Of a stretch of 64,000 nt of DNA, positions 36,995-48,815 are shown piece after piece. The position numbers and the translations under genes were made by a program. The notes under the pieces were generated by a model, which was not told the origin of the DNA, searched no databases, and saw only the letters and a list, made by a program, of their open reading frames with translations. Each line of letters opens with the position of its first letter. Position 1 is the stretch's first letter. This stretch comes from Nyssa sinensis (Eukaryota > Streptophyta > Magnoliopsida > Cornales > Nyssaceae), in NCBI GenBank assembly GCA_008638375.1, contig CM018037.1, positions 30,006,576 through 30,070,575 of the forward strand, given 5' to 3'.

Positions 36995-38950
36995 ACTTTA
37001 TTAAATTCAAGTTTGATAAATTAATGAATTTTAAAATATGATAAAATATCTCATAAGCTAACGAAATTATAAATCAAATTACAGTAAGTTTATTGATCTT
37101 ACAACCTTTTATTAAAATTAGACTATTCATATAGATATCTGGTTCATGAACACGACATGTAGTTTAGATTTTCTTGAGAATTTTTGTAAAAATAATTCTT
37201 GAACGTGATTGATGCATTAACAGGACTTACGTGCTCTTTCAATAGTATTATTATATGTGTGATATGACTTATATTTTTTTTTAATGTGACGTATCACATT
37301 TTTTTTTTATTAATGATCCACATGCTTGGACCAGGGTAAACTATTAGTCTCTCCCTCGATTCTAGGATTTGAAAATACTAACCAACAATATCCAACAATC
37401 ATTATAGCCTAGGGCTTGCAAAACGGTGAGACAGTGCCCAATTGGAAGTGGATGCATGTCTACTCAATTTGAAGGAGTGGTGTCCACATTGAGTTCTCAT
37501 CAAATAGTAGATGTTGATGTGGAAAGATTGTTGACATTACAAACATGGCATTTCCTAATACTAGTATCAACTATCCAATTAAAGTGTCAAATGCCAGCTC
37601 ATTCAGAATTTTTAAGAGGGCAATGTTTCTATAAGTTTGGATTTATATGAGATAGAGTATTTTAGTCATCAGATAATTTAGAAATTAAAAATAAATTGGT
37701 TAAAATGAATGAAAATTTAATTATTAAATTATTTAATAATTAAAATATATATCCTGACTCGTATAAGTTCGAGTTTACAATAACATTGCTATTTTCAAAA
37801 AATAAAAATTTTAAAATACGACATTCAAATTTTAATAGGCATATATATATATAGATAGATATAGATAAGTTGACAAGCATCTCTATTCATTTGATTAGGA
37901 TGGAAAGTGAAACCATAATGCTTCCACAAGCAACAATCAAAGAGAAAATACCAACACATGCCATAATTTTTTCTTTTAATTGTTGCTTTCACTTAAATGT
38001 ATTATTTTCCATCCAATTTCAATGTTTAATTTTCAAATTTATTACCTTGAATAATTTGATATTGTATATCTATATTGCCTTTGTTTGTTGGTACTTTTAG
38101 TTCAATTCATGTTTTAAATTAAAAAATTAATTTCGAATAATTCTATATACTTTGATTTAAAAACTAAGTATTTTTTTAAAAAAAAAACAAAATTGACACC
38201 CCACAATGACAAATAGATTATTACACCTTTGTATCACTATTTTCACAAGAAACTGGTAATTTTTAAATGTCTCGAATTTTATCATAGGATAATTCTATCA
38301 ATTTTTATCTTATTCCGAAAGTATAAGGAGGAAAATGAAAGTTAGTGATTACTCGGTTTATTCTTATTTTTTAAGTAAATGAACTCATATTTTATTATTT
38401 CTCTTCACATTAAAAAAAAAAAAAACATTTCGTTTCTTTCTTTTTCAACTCAAACTAATGTTATTCTTTCATTTAAATTTTCTCCTACTAAACCAAACAT
38501 TATATATTAGTGTTTTGTTTTAGTTTGTATCAAACCTTGGATTAATTTCAAATGATAAAAAAAAAAAAATGCTTTATATAATCTGATAGCTTATTTTTGT
38601 TCACTTACTAATGTGTCGAGTGTCAAAAATATATTTTATTCTTTTATTTAAATTTAAAAAAAATTATAATCATTTACGTTGACGGGTGAATAAATCTGAA
38701 TTTTTTTAAAAATAAACATAGCATTATTCTATAAAAAAAAAAAAAAAAAAAACCTTCTTTGCTAAATATATTGCATAAAAGTATAAAGAAATTCTAATTA
38801 ACAACTAAAAGGATAGTTAGTGTATTTACACTCTTATCATTGAGAATCTACTTTCTATCTTTCCTAATTTTTCCATTAAAAAGGGAAAATTTTGACAAAT
38901 TGAAAAAAATAAATATATTTACAAAGACAGATAATTTACCCCTAACCATC

Positions 38951-40704
38951 TTAAACTTCAGGAATTTTTTCACTTGCATCCACACTAGTCTCATTATTTA
39001 CCTCATTGACCCCATTATTAAAAGTGATATTGCTCTGAACCCCTTTAACAATCCCAAAATTCCTCAAAAGCCTCCTCTCCCCAATCCCAAATATGCAAAA
39101 CAATGTAAGTTCCAATCCCTCCAATCAAACCGTAGGCAATGGAATAAGTCAACGGCATCAAAATCAAAGTCACGAACGCCGGGATCGCTTGCCTCATGTC
39201 GTCCCACTCAATCTCCACCACAGATCGCATCATCAACACCCCCACCAATATCAACGGCGGCCCCACCGCCCACGCCGGTATCGACGCCAGCAACGGCGTG
39301 AAGAAAAACGCTAGCAAGAAGTATCCCGCCACCGTCAACGCCGTCAGCCCCGTCCGCCCACCCTCTCTAATACCCGTTGACGACTCGATAAACGCCGTCA
39401 CCGGTGACGTCCCCAACAGCGAACCCACCACTATGGCCGATGCGTCCGACATGAACGCGAAGTATTGACCTTCAAAATCACCGTTTTGATCTGTGAAGCC
39501 GGCGAACCGGGCCATGGAGTATAACGTGCCGGTGGTGTCTAATATATCGACGTACAGAAATGTGACCAGAGCTTCCCAAAAGTAGCCTTTGCCAATGCTA
39601 CTGAAGCTCAACGCTCCGGCCGTGCTCTTGATTTTGTGAACATCAACGACTTGTTTGAAATACTCAAAAGCAGAGTCGCCGGAGTCGGTGTCAGGAAAAG
39701 CTGTGACGCTGGTATTACGAAACCATGAGACGGCGGTGACGAATATGATTCCGTATATCATCGCCCCCTTGATGTTCTTCACCAGACAATAGGCAATGAT
39801 GACGAAACCGACGATGCCGAGCCAGAATGTGGGGCTCTCCATGCGATCACGGACGCATAGGATGTCGCCGGAGATGGTGCCGCCGGGAAGGAGACTGATA
39901 GTGCCGTTGGCGGCTGCGATTACGGGAGCGAGCGAGGCACGCGAAGAGCGTGGGCATGCACCGAGTGTGACCAGAGTTGACGAGCTGTAACCGATGAGTC
40001 CGATGCCTTGGTTGTTCTGTAAACCGATAAAGGCTAAGAAGAGGCCGATACCGGCGGAAGACGATATGCGGACTGGTTTGGGGACGAGTTTCGCGAGTTT
40101 GGCCCGTAAACCGACTGCTGATATTAAGAGGAAGATGAGACCTTCGATGAAAACAGCGGCGAGAGCGCTTTTGTAAGAGACGTTGCCGGAGCCGTGGAAG
40201 CCGACGACGGTGTAAGCGAAGTAGGCATTGGTGCCCATACCAGGGGCTAGAGCGAGAGGAAGGTTGGCGAAGGTGCCCATGATTGCGCAACCGATGAGAG
40301 AGGAAGCGATGGTGGCGACAATGAGGTCTTTGCGGATTTTGTCCAAGCAGGTGGAGTAGCCCGGGTTGACTGGGTCGAATTTGCAGGAGTCATCGGGTTG
40401 GATGAGTCGTAGAGTGGCGCCGGAGCAGTTGGAAACGGGGATAGAGGAGTCGGAGCAGAGTGGGACACAGTCAGAGACAGAGCAGGTGCCGCCGGAGTCG
40501 GTGAGGATGCTGGCGTTGACGGCCAGGATGTAAGCCATGGTAAGGAAGGTGGCGGTTCCAGCTCGGAGCTCCGTGGTGAAGGTTGTGTTCCGCTCGGCCA
40601 GTTTGAAGCGCTTGCCGACTCGGCTACTGGACATGAACGTGTTCAGCCTAGTCAGCAGGGACTGGTTTCGGATTTGGCGGAAGCGTCCGAGTCTCCATCT
40701 CCAT
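38951..40704 (-). CDS. AZG1: Adenine/guanine permease AZG1, with apparent frameshifts near both ends
   Basis: Plasma-membrane importer of adenine, guanine and hypoxanthine (AzgA branch of the NCS2/NAT permeases), also reported to transport cytokinin. Intronless. The open core 40634-39045 (529 codons) carries about 12-14 hydrophobic segments and family blocks such as [35 protein letters not shown] and [19 protein letters not shown]. Two single-base shifts separate the core from its proper ends. At the 5' side ATG 40704 reads [15 protein letters not shown] and then stops; dropping one base of the GGG at 40658-40660 joins it to LLTRLNTF before [10 protein letters not shown]. At the 3' side an AAAA run at 39056-39059 ends the core at EEFWDC; one base fewer continues through GIVKGVQSN ... 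EKIPEV to TAA 38951. With both, length is 583 residues, against about 579 in Arabidopsis. Sequencing error or real decay cannot be told apart here. The core is markedly GC-richer than its surroundings. Confidence 0.92.
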
Positions 40705-40768
40705 GAGATAGAGTTGAACAGTTTTCTGATCTAGTGGAGCGTGGGCTTATGTATATTGTTGACACAGG

Positions 40769-40769
40769 C

Positions 40770-40832
<63 letters not shown>
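40769..40832. repeat. TA/GA microsatellite upstream of AZG1
   Basis: About ten TA units followed by about 21 GA units, 65-130 bp upstream of the AZG1 ATG. On the transcribed strand it is a CT-rich tract followed by TA, a common arrangement in plant core promoters and leaders. Confidence 0.9.
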
Positions 40833-40836
<4 letters not shown>

Positions 40837-42322
40837 TTGGCAGAAAGTATGGCTAGAGAATGGATGTCTAGGTTTGATTTGTTGTGAAGAAACATGGGGC
40901 GATAGATTCCCTGTGGAAAAGGATCTTTTTTATATCCTCCGAAGGAATCTCAGTGCTTGGATTAGGTTTTGATTACTTTCAACCGTTTGAAAATTCTGAT
41001 GATTGTTAAGTAAATTTTCAAAACTTAATGTATAAAGCAGGATTATATATATATATAGAGAGAGAGAGAGAGAATGGGTATGTTGGAATAGGATTAGTGG
41101 TTGACACAGGAAGTTGACCAGCTTAGTTAGCTCCCAAGGTGTTTTGACAAAAAACAATTCAATTCTCCTTACGTTTCTAAATTCATAAGAATTTGATTCG
41201 CACACAAAGTTACGAAAGACTGCCACTTCATAGTGTACTTGCATCGACCAGCAAGAATATATATATTATTTATACCTCTTTTTGTTCCCTCTACTTTTTT
41301 CATGATTTATATAGGATTTTATATTTTTTCATTGTTGTGTAAGTTTTTTTTATAGGTATTGTTGTGTAAATTTTAATTAAAAAAAAAGGTCTTATTGAAA
41401 AAAAATGTTGTATTATGTGGATTTGGTAGAACTCGTAAAATCTGATATTCTCAAATTTATACAAATAAATTCATAAATTAATATATTTAAATCATATAAT
41501 TATATTGTTATTGTTTAGGATTTTTAAAGTATCAATATGGTTTTTTTCATTCAATATGTTAAGAAATAAATTTGAGAGTAATTTAAATATTTAAATATTA
41601 GTTAGTTAAATTTTTTAATCAAGATATATTTAAATATTATATATAATTTATAATATAAAAATTCTAAATTAAATTAGATTCTAACTTTAAAAATAATATA
41701 TATATATATATATATATATATTGTTTAAAATTGACTCATACTCTTTATTTTGTAGTATAACAATGAGGAGAGAAATCTTTTAACGTAAGTATTTATGCAT
41801 ACAAACGTTGACTTTTGAGTCTAAAATTTGTACTAAGATTCTCATATAGTTTGGTTTCAGTGAACCGGCTAATACTTTGCCATCCAAATTCAACTATGAG
41901 TAATGCACGTGTATTGCATGGTTTTGATGTAAGGTAATATTTATCACTTGAACACAAAACTCTATCTGTAATTTCATAAGTACATGACATAATTTAATTG
42001 TATCAATAAGTGGAAACTATTTAAAAACTTCTTCACTAATAACATTTTTTGTCATAATTTAAAAATTATTATGACCAAAGATAATTTCTTGCATGTATCG
42101 AAACAGAGTAATATTTGAATACTCACATTTTTGTGTTCATGTAATAATTATGCACAGATGTATTTACATGGAATGAGACCCGTTAACAGGTTCGTGATGA
42201 TGAGTCACATCTCATGTGATTATATAAGTACACAAATATGGACCATGAATTGTTGCTCAACAAAAATTATTATGGCAAGAGATAATTTCATGCATCTAGC
42301 AAAATTTATCGGTAATCAAGGC

Positions 42323-43110
42323 TAGGGATGACAAATTATCTTACCCTGTTAGGACTGATCCCGCCTCATCCCTAATGGGGCCAGTATAGGGATAACAATT
42401 TGTCCTAGCCCGCATCGTCCCTAATGGGAAGGGTATGGGATGCTTATAAACAAGGTTGGAATGGGGCTTTAAAAATCTTATCGAGTTTGGGAGACTGTCC
42501 CCTGAACCCTCCCCCGCTCTCACCCCGTTTATGTATTAATTTTTTTTTATTATCCTTATATATACTATAATTACAAACAAACCATACTTTAAAAAAAAAT
42601 TAGTTTTAATATTTTTCATATCACACTCATATTATTTTTTATTGTATTGATTATTTTGGTAATAAAATTTTAATTTACCTACCAAAATAAAAGTTTTAAC
42701 TTACTTAAGAAGAAAAATCAGGGTTTAGGGTGGGACAGGGTTGGGTGGGGTCGGAATTGGGGTAAACCTCTAAATGAAGTGGGACGAGAAATATAAACGG
42801 AGTCGGGGTTAGGGAAGGGGCACCTCGCTCCGAACCTGCCTTGTTGCCATTCTTAGGCAAGTATGGGGTATCTATAAATAGGGTCGGGGCGGGGGCGGGA
42901 GCGGGGTGAGGCTTAATTTGAAAACCCCGTCGGGATTGGGGGATGGTCACCTCCCCCATTTATATATTAATTTTTTTAAAATCTTTATGTATACTAGTTT
43001 TATTAATAAACCACACTATATAAAATTAGTTTTAAGATTTCTCCTATCATACTCATATTTTTTTTTTATAATGATTATTTTTGTAATAAATTTTTAATTT
43101 ACCTACCAAA
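42323..43110. mobile_element. G-rich hAT-like repeat complex
   Basis: Starts TAGGGATGACAAATTATC at 42323, and an opposing end (RC TAAGAATGGCAACAAGGC) lies at 42855. A block running from 'gggatgcttataaacaagg' (about 42437) through 'acctaccaaaa' (about 42686) recurs, diverged, at about 42866-43100. Terminal and subterminal parts are G-rich, in contrast to the AT-rich interior. Ends resemble the element at 60951-61451. No transposase and no matching 8-bp flanks were found. Confidence 0.5.
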
Positions 43111-43459
43111 AAAAGAGAGAGAAAGAAGAGTAATATATAATATATTTAAATTTAATAATATTATTTTAGAATATTTAAATGGATTACAAGACTATTATGC
43201 TTAATCAGTATAATTTAGTTTATTAAATTATTAATTCTTTTGTTAGGATTTGTCTTGTAATTCATATAATCTCATTAATTTACTATTAAAGTGTTAAAGA
43301 TGAATTCAACTAAAAAGTTTTTCTTTTTTAAATTATTATATATTTATTATTTTTATATTAATACTTACATATTATATTCATGGTTAAAGCTAATAATTTT
43401 ATTACTTAATAATTAATATATGTTTTTAAATTCTTTTATAGTTTTATTATTAAATAAAG

Positions 43460-43730
43460 TAAAAGATGTATATAATCGTGTCAATTTCGTGTTAACAGGT
43501 CAGTTTCGGATTAATATGTTAAACGTGTTATTTTTGGGTCACGAATCATGAGACACGTTTAATAATCGTTTCAATTTCAGGGTCAGCCAGGTTAACTCAA
43601 ACACGACACGAATAATAATCATGTTAATCGTGTCTGATCGGATATTGACCCGAACACGATGAAACTCAATCCAAAACTTGTTAAATTTATGTCATTTTCG
43701 AGTCATGTCCAATATTATCAGCCCTAATTA
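43460..43730. mobile_element. End of a second hAT-like family (cgtgtc-rich)
   Basis: The right end, reverse-complemented, reads TAGGGCTGATAATATTGG from about 43730. The subterminal region repeats words such as 'acacgac', 'cgtgtc' and 'gacccgaacacga'. That design is typical of a widespread family of plant non-autonomous hAT elements. The left end was not located. Confidence 0.45.
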
Positions 43731-44414
43731 GAAGCAGAGTCAGACTAGTACCTTCATACCATGTCATATTACCATCCCTAATTTTAACCTAATACTCATG
43801 AAATTTTGACCTTTTTTTTTTTAACATTCATTGGTAAAGATTCTTACCTAGGAGCAGATACACACGAGAGCTATGACCCTTCAAAATTTTGAAATTTAAA
43901 TTTTTTATGTAATTTTTTTTAAAAAAATTAGTATCCCCCCTTTCAAAAAAATCATATTTCCATAAGAGTTCTCTTAAATTTAATTTTTGCATTTTTGTCC
44001 CTAAGTCAATAATCTGAATTTGCCACTGTTCTTGACCTAATAGTAGCAACTTATGAGGCCATCAATGAGGGACAAAGAATGGAGGGATGGGCTTTTGGGT
44101 GCAGCATTTTGTCCTTCCTCTTCTTGTTAAAGCCTTTTCCTTTCTGTTGCTCCTGTGATTTACTCGTCATCTTTTTTGGCAGAATTTGACTGTGAGCAAT
44201 AATCAACAAGAGCATCAGTAACTGTTATTCCTGCAGACAAGTCCTTAATGCGTTGTCGTCACAATTCTGACTGCGCCCATCTTTTGTAGTTTAATCATAA
44301 AGTTGAACAGTTTATCTTTCTCGGACATATTTTTAATATCAAGCATCAAGGACGAAAACAACTTAGCTCTATAGAGCCCACTAGAAAAGTTATTTCCATT
44401 GATCGGTAAAAACC

Positions 44415-44715
44415 AATTTCTGAGGTGTTTGATTATATTTTTTAAAATGGAGTTTTGTAACGGGAGAGCACGACTAAAATCATGGTTTGAAAAAACTAAA
44501 AAAATTAGCTATATTCTTGAATCGACTACTTATATATTACTCAATATATATAATATAAATGATAAAAAAAAAAAATTAACAGTTGAATCATTTCTACATA
44601 ATTTTTACCTAAATAACAAATTGGTTATATTCTTCAAACTTCGTTCCCCAGTAATTAAATTTTTAGAATCTATCCTCCAAAATCCGAAACTCCTTCGAAG
44701 GAACTCTTAATAGTC
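44415..44715 (-). mobile_element. MITE-like element, same family as 59634-59952
   Basis: Reverse-complemented, its end reads 'caaaactccattttaaaaaa' plus 'tataatcaaacacc'. The plus-strand copy at about 59925 reads 'caaaactccattttgaaaaa' plus 'tacaaccaaacaag'. The other ends also correspond. AT-rich and non-coding. Confidence 0.55.
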
Positions 44716-45144
44716 TCTTTGGTATCACAACAGAATAATAAACAAAGCTTAGTTGGTAGTTCAAATTATTAAGCATCAGATACATCTTTTGTGTGGATGG
44801 TACGAAGGACCCATTGCATGCCAGGATTCATTCATTTTTCCCACTTGCACCTGGAGATGTCATTTTCCTTTTGATGACTATATATATAATAAGTGCAGAA
44901 ACTAATCATTTTCCTTTTGCTCTTTGTTGGACTGATTATTTTATTGAGTGAGTTGTGATTTAGGAGGTTAAAAGAGAGCAATGTTAATTATTTAAAAACA
45001 AAAAGACATTAAGCGGATAAATTTCACTTAAACCAGATATGATTGGACCCTCACTTCTCCCACTGTACAATTATGTCATCTAGTTGCAACTCTCATGTTT
45101 TCTTTATTTGGTCATGATCAATAAATCCTTTAACTCATGACATG

Positions 45145-45177
<33 letters not shown>

Positions 45178-45486
45178 CAACGGGTTTAGCTCTCCACGTT
45201 CAACTTGTTATTGGTTCAATTAAAGACTTGTTTAAAATTAACTTGTAAAAATAATAAATCAAATTTAAATATATTTTGAAGTTCATAAATTTATTTAACT
45301 CGACTCATTAAGTCAAAAGTAGTCTAATATTATATAAAAAATTAAACTATTTACATTTAAATCGATTAAAAGCTCGTTTAAAATTGATTCAAAAAATTAA
45401 CAATTAGAGCTGAAACACAATTTAAAATTTATTTATTTTAACGAGTCAATCTTGAACAACTCATTGGTCAGACCAACTTGACTCAT

Positions 45487-45525
<39 letters not shown>

Positions 45526-46939
45526 CATAAAGGGTTCTGAAATGTTAAGTGGCATGCATAATTTGATAACAACATTTCTCGTCCATAATCATAAGGGTGT
45601 GACTCAGTGAATCACAACTTGCTTTAGACAAAAAGAAAAAGGAAAATGTAGTTCAAATGATGGCACAATAAGAGGAAGAGGAAATAAGAAAGAAAAATGA
45701 GATACGGGCCTACACTTTTATGTCTAGGGGCTTTGAATGGTTCATAATTAGTGAGGGTCCCTTTGTTACTTTCACATTCTGTGTTAGAAAGCAGCACAAA
45801 GCTCTTCCCTTCTGTCTTCTTTTTGTTAGTGAAAGATGATGTGAGATATAAGTACAACTTTGTTACAACTTGTTTCTCTCTCTCCCCCCTCTCTCTCTAT
45901 ATATATGTATATATGTTGAGGGCATCAAAAGATTCAAAGCCTTTCCCAGATATTAGATGGATAGGTTAGGATCCCTCACCACTTACCTCTAATGCCAAAC
46001 ATGTATCTTGTGAAGTTACTTCACTTTCTAATCCTTTTTTTTCCCTTCTTCTTTACAAAAGCTACCCACTATGGACAGATGCTACACCTAATGTATGTGC
46101 ATTAACAATTGCCACGTGTAATAAAAGCATGGCACGCTAATTTAGGTACATCCAAAAGTCAGTTTAATATTATCAAACCTTTTTGTCTATTACCATGGAT
46201 TACAGCTGGGTGAGCCTCTTCCCTTACCCATCCCCAATCCAATCATGCCTACGAGATGTCGACGGGATGAGATGGGATATTTTTGTCCCGAACCGCTCTT
46301 GCTTAAAACTTGTTTAGTTATTTTTTCAATGCTATCTCATATATAGTGGCGGATCTATAAGAAGGGGCGCGGGGTGGTTATAAATTGAAATGTCAAAAGG
46401 GCTTTTATAAATTAAATAAAATAAAATTTTGAAAGGATAATTTCTAATTTTTTAAATTTTTTAATATAATATAAAGGTAAAAAAATTAAATTTCTAAAAT
46501 TTGGGAAAGGCATGATCACCCAAGCCCCCATTATATCCGCTATTGATCCCATAACTACCTCACGCTAATTATACTAAAGTGTACTTGCTCCATCTATTTC
46601 AATTGTACTGAAATTTATTATTCTCATTAAAAAATATAAATAATAAATAAATAAAGAAAAAATAGTATTTTATCATGGATATCTTAGGTATTTTAAGGAT
46701 ATTTAAGTAAATTTATTCTATAGTCGGTGTAGAATGGAATTAAACGTCCCTTGCCTTTTTCCAATGCCTCTTAACACTATCAGGTTTCAATTTTTTTTTC
46801 TCCACATAGACTCCTAACTTGTTTATATATTTCCTACACTCGTTTCATTAGAAGCGGAAAAGAGTGGAATACTCAAAAACTCACCCCTCTTGACTTCCCC
46901 TAGTGAGGGAGGTAGTTCAATAATTTGAACTTTAATGTA

Positions 46940-47006
<67 letters not shown>
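46940..47006. repeat. TG/GA compound microsatellite
   Basis: About ten TG units running into about 23 GA units. Confidence 0.95.
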
Positions 47007-47008
<2 letters not shown>

Positions 47009-47646
47009 GTATTACGTGTGTTCTTGAAAGATAATTGCAAAACACATTGAAGATAAAAGTAAGAATGATGCATATCATGAGCAGAGTTCATAAGCCTAAA
47101 ATAAGAATCTATTGATTGCAAGAAAGGCATCAAAACTAGACATCTTAGCAAGAGGGTATAAATTAGCAGGTGGGCTCCCTCCAAAGAACGGTACATGCCC
47201 TATGCCCAGTGGATGTTTCTAATGGCTATATATCTATATATATATATATGCACTTGTGTAAGCTGAAAATATTGCCACACAATACCAGAATCAAATTAGG
47301 CTCACACAGATAAAATGATTAGATACATTGCACATGACATGAGTGTGGGCAAGTCATAATCAGATTAAAACTGAGTGATGTGCATTTCTTGAATTACTTT
47401 AGCTAGTGGAACCCCTTCAAATCAGACCTCTTTCCCTTTGTCTTGTCTCTTTTTACCCCACCCTTGAATGGGACATCTGAAAACACTACGTTTGTATATA
47501 ATTGAGCTGCTAATCACTCCATAAAAATAGCCATGCAAAAACATCAACCAGATAGAATGCATCTTCAATGGCAAGTTACAAATGGATTCATACCATTGTG
47601 GCCGACATCCTGTCCGTATAGTGCTCTCACAACGCCATCAAATGAT

Positions 47647-47686
<40 letters not shown>
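47647..47686. repeat. CA/TA compound microsatellite
   Basis: About twelve CA units running into about eight TA units. Confidence 0.95.
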
Positions 47687-48665
47687 GCTTCTTCTATGCG
47701 TTTTGTTATGTTGTTTTCTTCTTCTTCTTTTTTCTCATTCTATTTTTTTAATATTCTGCTTGACTCTGTCTTGGTCTTCTTTAGAATTCATCTTTTTATT
47801 CTTTTTGGTTTGTAGTTTGTATGATTTGATTTCCATTAGTGCCACACATCATGTGATGATAATATGCTGTCCATATATAGTACTAGATGATTCCAGCTGT
47901 TAATAACTTCTGGTTGTCCAGCTGTGCAAAATTGACACTTGGAATAGGTTCCAAGTGGGTTCACATCCTCTCAGCTCTACAGTAACTTTCCTATAATTAG
48001 CTTTAGTGAAAGTTGTTATCTTTTATTCTAAAAAAAGTGACTTGTTAATTCCATGTACAATTTTTTTTTATAAGTTCCATGTACAATGCTTTTTATATTA
48101 AGTATGCTATTGAGGAGACTGAGGTCTCATCCGATATGGCAGAGTCCTTGCTCTCCACAGACGCTCCAATTGTCGTACTCAAAAAAAAAAAAAAAGTATG
48201 ATATTGTAAAGGATAGGAGATATAAACACAAACTTATACACATATATGCATGATACATAATATTCAGATCTTCCCAAGAGAGACTTAATGAATTTTGTTG
48301 ATTTTTAAAACTATAATATTTTTGTTTCTTCTGGTAATGGGGAAAAGTAAATCCTGGCAATCATGTGGGTCTATAATCGCATTAATTTGGGTGCCCTATG
48401 GTTTTGACTTGGAGACACTACTCCCTTCAATGAAAAGGTAAACACTATATATAGACACACACATACACAGTTAACAAATCTAATTTTTTGATAAAATTTT
48501 CAACTCTACTCAACTCAAAAAACCTTATCAAATTATTTAGACACTATTACATGAATCATGTTTTGCTTTTCATTCAATCTAGAGTCATATTTTTAACTAA
48601 ACAAACACGGCGATCATGTCTTTTATTACTATTTAATTAAGCGCAAGTTTCTCAAATTAGGCAAT

Positions 48666-48815
48666 TGAGAGCAGGCCCTAGCACAATGGTAAGCTTGCTC
48701 CATTATGACTTGGACGTTACGGATTCAAAATGCAGAAATAACCTCGCTGCTTACGGAAGTAAGACTAGATACATCTAACTTTCCCTAAACCTCATAATGA
48801 AGAGGATTGGATAGA
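48666..48815 (+). mobile_element. tRNA-derived SINE
   Basis: A Pol III A-box-like segment (agcacaatggtaagcttgct) is followed about 40 bp later by a B-box-like ggattcaaaatgc. The downstream body (ataacctcgctgcttacgg, gtaagactagatacatctaa) follows the layout of a common plant SINE family. The copy is diverged; its tail and target duplication are not clear. Confidence 0.55.

Larger units (their letters stand above)
28435..38950. other. 10.5-kb gene-free repeat-rich spacer between LSF2 and AZG1
   Basis: AT-rich throughout. It holds a tandem 84-bp repeat (29032-29190), a probable solo LTR (about 29795-30157), a fold-back element (about 31735-32105), TA arrays with an interspersed repeat (32133-32392), a GCGC/TA microsatellite (about 32855-32880), a copia-like LTR/primer-site remnant (about 33625-33950), a GGT/GTT-rich patch (35121-35405), a copy of the 4180-4335 repeat (about 36535-36690) and a partial hAT-like end (about 36770-36994). 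I see no exon of a host gene. Confidence 0.65.

Noticed and set aside
37426..37650. 74-codon plus-strand open frame
   Set aside because: No recognisable motif, flanked by AT-rich spacer, no splice context; likely chance.
38840..39301. 153-codon plus-strand open frame and other frames across 39093-40468
   Set aside because: They lie over AZG1 on the opposite strand or in shifted frames; the GC-rich coding sequence creates long shadow frames of Pro/Arg/Ser-rich low complexity.
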